Shown here: one piece after another, positions 55,309 through 64,000 of the stretch
Position numbering within the stretch: position 1 is the stretch's first letter
Layout: each line of letters begins with the position of its first letter
The notes under the pieces: model-generated
The model's database searches: none
Told to the model about the DNA's origin: nothing
What the model saw: only the letters and a program-made list of their open reading frames with translations
Assembly: GCA_022559845.1 (NCBI GenBank)
Contig: JAHNEJ010002013.1
Coordinates: 620,001 to 684,000 of the forward strand
Length of the DNA stretch: 64,000 nucleotides
Direction of reading: 5' to 3'
DNA from: Amorphophallus konjac
Taxonomy: Eukaryota > Streptophyta > Magnoliopsida > Alismatales > Araceae
Translations under genes and position numbers: made by a program

Positions 55309-56878
55309 ATGGCGGATCCCCGAGCCACTAGTCTCGATGCGTCAGCTATGGTCGAAATGTTCCAAAATCTTATGGGACAAGTGCAAGGATTGCATACGCA
55401 TCTTGATGGGTTGGATACGCAAATGGGTGATTTAAGTACCCGGATGGATAGGATAGAAGGAGTGAGTACCCGAGTGAATGGTCTAGGCACCCGCCTAGAA
55501 GAGAGGATGAAGGCCGTAGAGGATAGGGTCGCCGGGTCGAGCCAGTCCGTTCAGGGATTGGTCGGGAGAGTCGCCGCACTAGAGAAAGGACCAGCCGAGA
55601 CACATCCGATTGCCCCCGTCCAGGCACCCGTCCCACCTACACAAGGTCAACCGGAGCCGGTTCAACAACCCGTGACTCCAAGGGTTCAAGGGGTAGCTGT
55701 TAGGAGGCACGAAGTCCCCGAGGTGCATGACTATGAGTCCGATAATGAGCATCGGGGGCCATGGTCGTGATCATCGCCCTACACGACGTACCCACGACCA
55801 AGATATGGATGAACGGGCCCTTCGGACAGTTCGGGCCGACCCTCCCACCTTTGACGGGTCCTTAGACCCAAAGGTCTATCTTGATTAGGAGGCTGGTATG
55901 GACCGATATTTTGAGTGGTTCGAGATGTCGGATCAACGAAAAGTCAAGTACGCCAGGATGAAACTTTTAGGCCAAGCATAAACCTATTGGAGGAACATGG
56001 AGAACCTATTGTTTCATCGTCAAGAACCCCCGATCAATACGTGGACCGATATAAGGGAGAAGCTTAGGAAGAAGTACCTCCCTACCTCCTACCACCAGCG
56101 TCTTATAGAGAGGTGGCAAAGCCTCACCCAAGGAGACCGGTCCGTCTCTGATTACATCGCCGAATTTGATGAATACTACTTGCGATGTGATGCCACGGAG
56201 GAAGATTCCCTTACCGTCTCTCGGTTTCGGCGTGGTCTACGCCCGCACCCACGGTATGAGCTTCTCCGCCGCAAGGTGGACAAGTTGGAGGATGCATATC
56301 AAGTTGCTCTCGAGATGGAGCAATTCGAGGGAGAGTTCGAGTCTATTCCACGGTGGAGCCCCGCTCCTCCCCGTAGTGATTCCCGTGGCTCCTTAGGTTC
56401 ATACCCGAGGGGACCCATGGCTTGTCCTCAGGAGTCCGCCCGTCAGGAGCACTTCGCTCCTAGACCTTGACCTCCCCCACCACGGGATCTACCTCCACCC
56501 CATCCACCGACACCCGTTGCCCGTCCCCCGGCACACCTAGCCCGTCCCCTGGCTCTGACACTTCCTCCCCTGTTGCCCACGGCGCCTACACCTCCACCCT
56601 TGTTACCTACACCCCCTACCCGTCGGGAGGATAAGGGTAAGGCCCCTCTTATCGGAGAGAGCAGTCGGTCCCGGCTGCAATGTTTCCATTGTCATGGGTT
56701 TGGCCACTTCTCCAACCAATGTCCCACTCGTGCCACACTAGCCCTAGGGGTTGAGGAGGCCTTGCCATCTGAGCTTGAACTTGTCACATATGAGGCCGAT
56801 TAGGCACTAGCCGATGAGTACTATGCCTTGGGAGAAGAACTGGACGGCTCTCCTGCCGCCCAGGATGCAGCCACCTAG
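55309..56878 (+). pseudogene. Element Y Gag (retrotrans_gag, one CCHC knuckle), decayed
   Basis: It starts MADPRATSL at 55309; an in-frame ATG at 55264 is also possible. The N-terminus is a short coiled coil (MVEMFQNLMGQ through LEERMKAVEDRV). After a frameshift near 55760 the gag domain reads VRADPPTFDGSLDPKVYLD, MDRYFEWFEMSDQRK, YWRNMENLLFH, KKYLPTSYHQRL and YIAEFDEYYLRC; a Pro-rich linker leads to CFHCHGFGHFSNQC. Compared with Z, stops at 55886 (TGG to TAG), 55979 (CAA to TAA), 56468 (CGA to TGA) and 56801 break it. It would package element RNA if intact. Confidence 0.88.
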
Positions 56879-57345
56879 TGGGATTGATGCTACCATCTTA
56901 AGTCTAGGGTCATATATGTTTTCTTAGCGTGGTTTGTTTGTATGGTGTGTTTTGAGTCGATTGTTTGTGTGTGTTGCATGGTGAGTCTGCATGTGTCTTG
57001 TGCGAGCTCGTTGTCAGTCTCTTATGAGTAAGAGGCGAGTGGACTCGCTTGATGAGTATGGGATCGGTTCAACATCTATAACCGGATCAGTCACCTACAG
57101 GGACTCAGCGGTGATTCCTAGTGAGTCTTCGAGCTGCTTCCTTCCTCTTTGAGAGTGCCCCACTCGGAGTGTCCACCTCTAGCCCATAGCAGCTTGTTCA
57201 TATCGAGTATATATGGAATGAGCAGGTGACGGTCACTTGGAGTGGAGCATACCCGCGCTACTTGGCACGGTGACGGATCCGCCGGAGTACTCGAGCATCC
57301 ATACCCCTACTCGACGGGGTCGAGTTCCTCTCACCCGGGGAGAGT
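56879..57345 (+). other. Element Y 3' tail and polypurine tract
   Basis: Non-coding tail shared with X and Z (GGGACTCAGCGGTGATTCCT near 57100). CCCGGGGAGAGT borders the 3' LTR as the PPT. Confidence 0.82.
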
Positions 57346-59433
57346 TGATGGGAATCGACGCCAAGCATGTACATTTTATTTTTTATTTGTGTCCTTTAGT
57401 TTATTTTTATATCCATGGAAAAGTATATGCGCAATTATAAGGCTTTGTAAGCCAATGCGTCATTCCCTTGGATTGTGTGGGTTTTTATGCTATTGTGTAG
57501 TAGGTCCAGCTAGGGGGCCCTCAGCCCTTTCCCATTGGTCCATGTCACCTATGTGGGGCTGGTCAACCATCGTAGGTGGCCATCTAGAAGGGTTGAATGT
57601 CAATTGTCCACATGGGGGACAAATGGACATGAAAGTCCAAGATGCCACCTACCCCCTCCTCCCTTGGCCAATAGGCCGCCTCCTTCTTTTTATTTAATTT
57701 TATTTTTTGTGTGTTGTTCACACTTCATCCCAGCCCTCCATTCCCCATCCCTAGATCCAAGGGTCTACATTTGATTTGATGTGAATCATATAAAAGGTTG
57801 TATTTTCATTTGGAAATTAATAAAAGTTAGAAAAATTTGTTGAATGCCAAGAGCCTCTTGCGCCCCAGCCCTCTCTCCCCCTGGTTTCATCTCCTCCAAC
57901 CCCCAATTCTAGAGTGGGTATCTTCTATATCCTCCCCCTCAATCTCTGAGTTCATCTCCGGTGCTGCCGCCACCGTTCGTGCTGCCTTTGAGCCGCCGCG
58001 GAGTCGACTTCGGTGTTCTGTCCATCCTTGGCAGAAGCTTCTTCTCGGAATTCCTGCTATCAACTCCGACATCCTCTTGATCTGAAATTTTCAGAGGTTG
58101 TTCCTATCTTGTATCCCCATCTCCTCAAAAAATTTCACGTCCAAAATCGTTCTTTTGATATTTTTACATTTTCGGTCTTCAATCTTTCCCAGATCTGTCA
58201 GCTATCTGTCCATTGTAACCATCCGCCTGAGTTTCCTATCTTCGGCCCCTTTTGTGATTTTTCATAGGGCTCCCAATTTTACTGGGAGCTCTGTCCATCA
58301 ACCCGTCCACCCAAGATGTTTCTTGATTTTTGATCAGCCCTCCACCTATTTTATAAAAATCGTTTCCAGAGCCATCTACAGTGCTGTCTACCAGTTTCCA
58401 GATCCGACCACCCTCCAGTGTTAAATTCCTAACAAATCATAGCCTCCTCCAATCCGTTCACAAGAATTATTTCCGTCTTCCTTGTTCAAATCCCTACAAC
58501 TTTGGTGAAGATCTCAAGAGCTGAATAGAACGTCTTCCTGGCTTTCAATGGCAGTTCTCAGACAACTCACCTCCAGATCTAAGAGTTCGGGCACTGTACA
58601 ACAGAAGCTTTCAAAATTCGCCAACAAGAAGTACAAAGCTGGTTATTTTTATGTAATCTCATAGGGTTGAAGCCCTTCGAAGCAGATTTCCAACGGCGCT
58701 AGTTTCGTGTCGATCCGACATCGGGGCTGATCGCAGCGTCCGTTCTAGCCGGAGCGCCCGCCTGAAAACAGAACCGGCAGATCCGTGGCCGGTTATTCCG
58801 ACCGGTGCCGATCGGAGCCGCCCGGCCTACGGCCGGTGAACCAGCGTGCCGCCATCCCGGGGAGTGCTTCCCCAAGTGTCCCCACTACAGCGGTGCCACC
58901 GGGTCCCACTCAGCCCCCTTCGGACAGCACGTTGGCCCCATGGTCGCGAGTATGTGTGCTGCCGAAGCTACGCGTGAAGCCGCCCGTCAACCCGGAATCG
59001 GTCCTCCTGGGCCCATTTGTGTAGCCCTTTACCTCCCTGCGTGGAGTGGACAGTGATTTCTTGCTGTAACATTTGTGTGTTAACCGTCCCGGGAGTACGA
59101 GTTCGGCCGGGTCAGTCTTCCCCACGCCGAGAGCGTGGAGGTATCGTATTCGCTCTTGCACTCGGCATTTCGCTTATTTCTTATATGCTTTATATGCCGC
59201 TGCTAGAGAGCATGTGTAAGGCCGTTAGCTCGTAATATTTATTTCACCGTTGCTGCGAGAGAGATCCCGTGACCCGATCCGGGCACAAAAGAGAATTGAC
59301 CACCTTAGATCTTGCCGGTTTCTCAACCATGCATGTCCGACACTTCCCTCATTAAGGGACAATCACGAGCTCACCTAGAGTCCGAGGATTGCATTCCTCA
59401 TTCGAGTCGTGTCCGTGGTCCCGTCCCGCATCA
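57346..59433 (+). repeat. Element Y 3' LTR
   Basis: TGATGGGAATCGACGCCAAG..CCCGCATCA; it provides the uninterrupted version of the Z target at about 58820. Confidence 0.93.
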
Positions 59434-59438
59434 CACGG
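59434..59438. repeat. Target site duplication of Y, right (CACGG)
   Basis: It follows CCGCATCA; removing Y and one copy restores the X reading frame. Confidence 0.92.
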
Positions 59439-60326
59439 CCTCACCCACCTCAGCCAGAGCTACCCGTACCTCTAACGGGGAAGCTACACATAACCGAGCC
59501 GCTTCGTAGTTGGCTCAGGACAGGCTTGGTCCCTAGACCGTCTTGCTACCTCTCCGTGGACCCAGCCCTCCCAATAGTCCCCATTAACTCCTTTCACACC
59601 ACGTTCAAATCCTTTTGCTTCGTAGATAGTGTAAAGGATCTACTAAGGAGTCTAGAATGTCAGTGGGAGCTGACATATACATTGGCCTTAGGGTCTGACC
59701 AACCCTATACTCATAGCTTCATTCTCCCACCTTTGGGGTCTGTTACCTCGGTGTACACCTTGGGTCCTATCACCACTGAGGTCATGTTGTTCTTCCCCGT
59801 TCCCGATGAGCCTGATTTAGTCCCCCTTTTTCCAAGGGAGGAACCATATCTACTATATGACACCATCGTCATACCTACCATAATGCATGAGGGTGATCAT
59901 TTACACCTTCAAGAATTTCACACTTGGGACTGTGTCATGTGGGAACCCATCTCATGGGGTCATACCTTCTTTGACCCTTTTGACCCCTTCACTAGTGAAC
60001 CTCCCGAGCTATCATATTCACTCCACTTCTTCCCAGGAGTTCACTATCACACCCCTACCCCACGGTCTAGTCCACCTCCACCAAGCCAAGAGGCCGTTGA
60101 TTGGGGAGGATGGCATGCCTTACCTACATATAGGAGTGATGAAGAAGGTAGTTTTGGATCTTCTAGCCCTCCCACACCCAAGTCCCATAGGAAGTCAACG
60201 CATGATTGGGTCATACTTGGACGTCTAGGAGTCCCCCACGCCACCAACCTCCGGTTACATAACATGCATGCATGGCACACATTCGGATATCCTGGTCTAC
60301 CTTTGCATGTGTATGGGTCGGACTAA
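59439..60326 (+). pseudogene. Element X ORF, C-terminal part (unrecognised 296-residue segment)
   Basis: It continues the frame of 46151-46330 after removal of Y. It opens Pro-rich (PHPPQPELPVPL), then has a hydrophobic, aromatic central part with FKSFCFVDSVKDLLRSLECQ, ITTEVMLFFPVPDEPDLVPL, MHEGDHLHLQEFHTWDC and FDPFDPFTSEPP, and ends Ser/Pro-rich with KSHRKSTHDWVILG. It is uninterrupted over 296 codons. It has no CCHC, protease, RT or integrase motif. It takes the place of gag in this family: X shares leader and 3' tail with Y and Z but not this protein. It could be captured host sequence or a diverged element protein; function unknown. Confidence 0.6.
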
Positions 60327-60796
60327 CAATAGGTTTGTTTAGGGTCATGTGTGAGTCCGTGTTTTTCTTTCTTGTCGAGTGCATAGTGAGTCTGCAAGCA
60401 TCAAGTCGATTCGATCTTTTGTATGCTCGCATTGTTAGTCCCTTTCGAGTACGAGGCAAGTCGGATCTAATGCGTACATCGTAGACTCGCAGGCATTTGG
60501 GAACGACTCTACCTCAACATATCGGATCTAGTCACAAAAAGGGACTCAGCGGTGATTCCTAGTGAGTCTTCGTGCCGCCTCCCTCCTTTGAGAGTGACCC
60601 CACCCCGGAGTGTCCACCTCTAGCCTCATTCCCACAGCAACGTGAGCATATCGAATCTATACGGGATGAGCAAGTGATGATTACTTGGAGTGGAGCATAC
60701 TCCGCGCTTCCAGGTTCGGTGACGGATCTGTCGGAACCACACGAGTAGCCGCACCCCTTACTCGACGAGGTTGAGTTCTTCCCGCCCGTGGAGAAT
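60327..60796 (+). other. Element X 3' tail and polypurine tract
   Basis: The non-coding tail is shared with Y and Z, including GGGACTCAGCGGTGATTCCT and AGTGAGTCTTCG near 60541-60570. It ends with GTGGAGAAT before the 3' LTR. Confidence 0.8.
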
Positions 60797-62863
60797 TGAT
60801 GGGAATCAACACCGGTCACTAACTTTTTAGTTTGTATTTATATCCTTGGGAAAACATGTTTGCAATTGTAAGGCTTTATAAGCCAATTTGTTAGTCCTAG
60901 AAGTCTTTGGGTTTCTTTACAAAAGGCCATGTAGGCCCTGGAGGACCCTCCACCCCTTCCTCATTGGTCCAAGTGGCATCTTGGGGTCCATGTGGGGCTG
61001 GTCAAATGTCCTAGGTGGCTTCTAGAAGGGCTTGACCATTCAAGGGGACAATGGGTAACACAAAAGTCCAAGTTGGAAGCCAAATGGTCAAGGGGGCGCC
61101 CCCCTCCACTACGCATAGTTTAATGTAATTTTTTTGACCACATGGGATTAAATGTGATGTCCCTTGTATACCCATCCCCTAACCTAGATCTGAGGTTAGT
61201 TAGGGTCATTTTGTATTTCTTATATGAGCTTGTATTTCCCATTTTACATGAATTAATGATGAAAATTAAGTGAAATTGCCAAGAGCAAGCCCTTGGGTGC
61301 CCTCTCTCCCCTCTCCCCCTTGCAGAGGTGTGAAGCCTCCTTCTTCTGAGGTGTGAAGCCTCCCTTCTACCCCCTTCTTGTGTGAGAAGCTCAGCACCGC
61401 CGCCGCCGCCACCATCAAGCCGCCATCGCGCCGCCACCGCCACCCGCCAGAGTTCTGCCCAAATCAGGATAGAATCTCAAAGCCATAATTTTATCTTTTT
61501 CTCCTGTTGTCTGATCGACCCTTAATTTTGAGGGTTTGTTCTCCCTGTCACCCCTAATCTCCAGTTCAAATTTTGTGCCATTTGGCCTTCGTTTGATATT
61601 TTTTTTGTATTTTTGTTCTTCCCCCCAGTAATCTACCACTATTCTGTCTAGTGTCCCAGCAACCAAGTAGTTCGTCCATGAACCCACCTTCCCCATGTCT
61701 GAATGAGTTGACAATTTAATTGGGGATTCTGTCCACCTAAGCCCCCTTCCACGAATGTTTTTGAGATTTTTAGATCTCGTTTACATTTTCTAAAAATTTC
61801 TGTCTTTTCTCAAATCTGTGCTGCCCCCTCCAGTCCAGATCCGACCACCTAGTGTTAGAAATTCCGTTTCCCCAACCAAACCTCCACCATAAATTACAAA
61901 AAAAATATCTCAGTCTTTCTTACTTCCCCCTCTCCAACTTTCATGAAGAGCCCAACTACCAGATCTGAAGTTGGAGCCGCGGTCAACGTCCATTCTTAGG
62001 CAGATTTAATTCTGCCCGGGCAGCTCTGAGACAGAGAGCAGTCCTGTTCAAAATTCTACCATGAAAAATACGGCCCCAACAAAAATTCTGTAACCACAGA
62101 GGGTCTAAATACTTCGAGTTAGCTTTCCAATGATATCGGTTTCGCAACGTTCCGAGATCGGAGCTGGTCGCAGCAATTTCTGTCTCCGGATTGCGTAGGT
62201 CTGACACATCAGTTTAGATCCGTGGACATCAAGCTTCACCGTGACGATCGGAGCCGCCTCACCTTCCACAAGGCGATCCAGGGCGTCCCTCTCCTAGGGA
62301 TCCCCCTCCAGTAGTCCTCTACACAGCGGGACCCACCCTGCCCAATTCGGACTTCTGAGCAGCACATGGGCCCCACAACTCGCATCACGCGTCATCCGGA
62401 CGGCACCGACGGAGCTGTCCAACATGCTGCCCGTCAACCCAAGATCGGTCCTCCCGGGCCCACGTTGTAGCCCTTTACCTCCCTGCATGGAGTGGGCAAT
62501 AATATCACTATTATAATTATTGTAATTATTTTTTTACTGGGAGTTACCGTACTTGGTCGGGATCGTCTTCCCCACGCCCGGAGCATGGAGGTACACTCGC
62601 CACCCACCTCGTAGGCATTTACTTTACTCGTATAATTTTGAATGCCGCTGCATGAGTGATAGGTTAAGTAGCTCGATATATATTTTTATCACCGCTGCAA
62701 GAGTGAGTGAGTGAGCCGTCCCGTGACTCGATCCGAGTACACGTGGAAAAGCCGATACCCGATACTCATTGCCGGTTCCTCAACCGCGCACGATCCTGCG
62801 TTTCCCTCGCTTAGGGACGAGTTATGAGCTAGAGTCCCAGGTTCAATGGTCTGTCCTGCATCA
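60797..62863 (+). repeat. Element X 3' LTR
   Basis: TGATGGGAATCAACACCGG..CTGCATCA matches 43569-45634 along its length with scattered substitutions. Confidence 0.93.
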
Positions 62864-62868
62864 AAACT
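62864..62868. repeat. Target site duplication of X, right (AAACT)
   Basis: It follows GCATCA and joins to the D coding sequence (GCGAATGTCATGG). Confidence 0.92.
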
Positions 62869-63253
62869 GCGAATGTCATGGACATTCTGGGGTTCTGGCC
62901 AGTCTACTAAGGCTTGGACCTTAGATTGGTCCACAAACACTCCTTGACTCGAAACCACAAATCCGAGGAAAGTGACCCGGTCTGTCATGAACGCACACTT
63001 CTTTAGGTTGGCATACAAGGTTTCTTTCCTCAAAATCTTGTAGACTTCCCTCAAATGCTGGACGTGCTCCTGAGGGTTGTGGCTATAGATCAAAATGTCG
63101 TCAAAGTAGACGACAATAAAGCGGCCAATGAGAGGGTGGAGGACTTCAGTCATGAGCCTCATGAATGTGCTAGGGGCATTGGATAGCCCAAATGGCATGA
63201 CGAGCCACTCATAGAGACCTTCTTTTGTTTTGAAGGCTGTCTTCCATTCATCA
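62869..63253 (-). pseudogene. Element D reverse transcriptase fragment
   Basis: It reads [41 protein letters not shown], catalytic [29 protein letters not shown] and [15 protein letters not shown]. The upstream finger motifs are lost because LTR F was inserted just before DEWKTAF. Confidence 0.92.
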
Positions 63254-64000
63254 TGTTGGCCCAGAGAGATGGCGGACAAGAAGGGGGGTTGAATTGTCCC
63301 CAAGCCGAGATGGCGGATTTTAAACACTTTCTAAACTAAACACATCAGAATTAATATTTACTATGTTAAATAGCCTAAACAAACGTGAGATTAAAATCTT
63401 CTCTCAAGCTTTCCAATCTCACTTGAATAAACTAGACAATGGATGAAAGAACCTACGCCAAACATGGATTATCGATGTAAGAAACAATTAAAATTAATCC
63501 TAACAAGGATAGCGGATGAAGCAATGCGCGATGATGTAGTGAGCAAAGACCTACTAAATTGACATGTGAAGGGAGATAGAAGAAATGAACAATCACACAG
63601 GCAATCACAATAGACACAGAGATTTTTAGGTGGTTCGGGTACACTGCCGTGTCCCCTACGTCCACCCCTCACCGAACCCCGGTGAGGCTTCACTACATGC
63701 TACAAAATGTAGCAACACGGGGATGAACCCCAACACCACACACGTTGCTTCCACAGCAATCCACACACACAAGGACTTGCCTCAAACCGCTGCCACAGCA
63801 ACACACACACACAACGTCGGGGAACATACCCCGCACAAGTACCTCACACGGAGACATAGCTCCGTCCATACACACAGTAATTTTCAGAATTCAGCAACCT
63901 AAAAGGATTTACAATATATGCTCACAGTAATATGTAAATGGAGAGAAACTATCATCAAGAGATGGATTAAGGATGTAGAATGTTTCCCCTTATTTTTCCA
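63254..64000 (-). mobile_element. Element F: Sirevirus-like LTR, partial (runs off the window)
   Basis: TGTTGGCCCAGAGAG at 63254 followed by AAGGGGGGTTGAATTG parallels the A LTR start (GAGGGGGGTGAATG). The stretch TTTTTAGGTGGTTCGG..CCACCCCTCAC..GGTGAGGCTTCACTA at 63624-63694 matches A's LTR near 4570-4635. By analogy with A its coding strand would be minus. It interrupts D's RT. Small ORFs here are not considered genes. Confidence 0.75.

Larger units (their letters stand above)
46331..59433 (+). mobile_element. Element Y: gag-only LTR element inserted in the ORF of X, hosting Z
   Basis: The 5' LTR is 46331-47806 plus 54305-54932, the 3' LTR 57346-59433 (about 2.1 kb each). CACGG is duplicated at 46326-46330 and 59434-59438. 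The internal 2.4 kb has an iMet site and a decayed gag, with no pol. Type: terminal-repeat element with gag (TR-GAG), dependent on another element's enzymes. Confidence 0.94.
43569..62863 (+). mobile_element. Element X: non-autonomous LTR element with unknown ORF, hosting Y
   Basis: LTRs of 2066 and 2067 bp (43569-45634; 60797-62863) start TGATGGGAATCAACAC and end GCATCA. AAACT is duplicated at 43564-43568 and 62864-62868. Internal sequence without Y is about 2.05 kb and carries a tRNA-iMet site and one broken ORF that does not look like gag. The LTR copies differ visibly more than those of Y or Z, consistent with X being the oldest of the three. Confidence 0.93.
41389..63253 (-). mobile_element. 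Element D: chromovirus-like Ty3/gypsy fragment, split by X and bounded by C and F
   Basis: On the minus strand the RT part (63253-62869) joins the RNase H-integrase-chromodomain part (43563-41394) once X is removed with one AAACT copy. The reading then continues from VHDIRSF to HELTTFY..FIKGFNTIMAPIT, a normal RT-connection sequence. Both outer ends are cut by other elements (C at 41388, F at 63254), so LTRs are not in view. The RT and integrase resemble CRM/Galadriel-type chromoviruses; the exact clade is uncertain. Confidence 0.85.

Overview
This is a repeat-dense stretch of a flowering-plant nuclear genome. I see no intact host gene, rRNA or tRNA gene, or organelle insert. The sequence is almost entirely LTR retrotransposons inserted into one another. 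The lineages (a Sirevirus-type Ty1/copia element, a Tekay-like chromovirus, a Tat-lineage Ty3/gypsy element), the tRNA-iMet primer sites (TGGTATCAGAGC) and the traces of cytosine-methylation decay all point to a large-genome angiosperm; I cannot name the species. Lettered names (A-F, X, Y, Z) are mine.

Left half. Positions 1 to 41388 look like one very large Tat-lineage element, C, read on the minus strand. Its presumed 5' LTR is about 37843-41388, gag-protease-RT-RNase H-archaeal RNase H-integrase run from 37650 down to 28282, and long tandem repeats follow. At the far left is a degenerate, intron-containing gene for a plant-mobile-domain (PMD, aminotransferase-like) protein on the plus strand, antisense to the element. 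C's 3' LTR would lie left of the window. The repeat zone of C is split by element A (4378-25764, target duplication TCATC), a Sirevirus-like copia element that has a multi-zinc-knuckle gag but no pol. A's 5' LTR is in turn split by element B (15854-25563, target duplication CTTTA), a complete but stop-ridden chromovirus whose LTRs differ by only about 1 percent.

Right half. Element D is a chromovirus-like Ty3/gypsy element on the minus strand. Its integrase and RNase H lie at 41394-43563 and its RT continues at 62869-63253. The break is a three-level nest, X (43569-62863, duplication AAACT), Y inside X (46331-59433, duplication CACGG) and Z inside Y's 5' LTR (47807-54304, imperfect duplication). 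X, Y and Z are short non-autonomous LTR elements of one family, with LTRs of about 2.07-2.1 kb, iMet primer sites and a shared 3' tail. Y and Z carry only a gag with one CCHC knuckle; X carries a different, unrecognised ORF in the gag position. At 63254 a further Sirevirus-like LTR (F) interrupts D and runs off the window.

The points most worth a second look are the antisense intron-containing PMD gene inside a Tat element, the unknown ORF of X, the large motif arrays in the LTRs of A, B and C, and premature stops that largely fit cytosine deamination (CAG to TAG, TGG to TAG, CGA to TGA).
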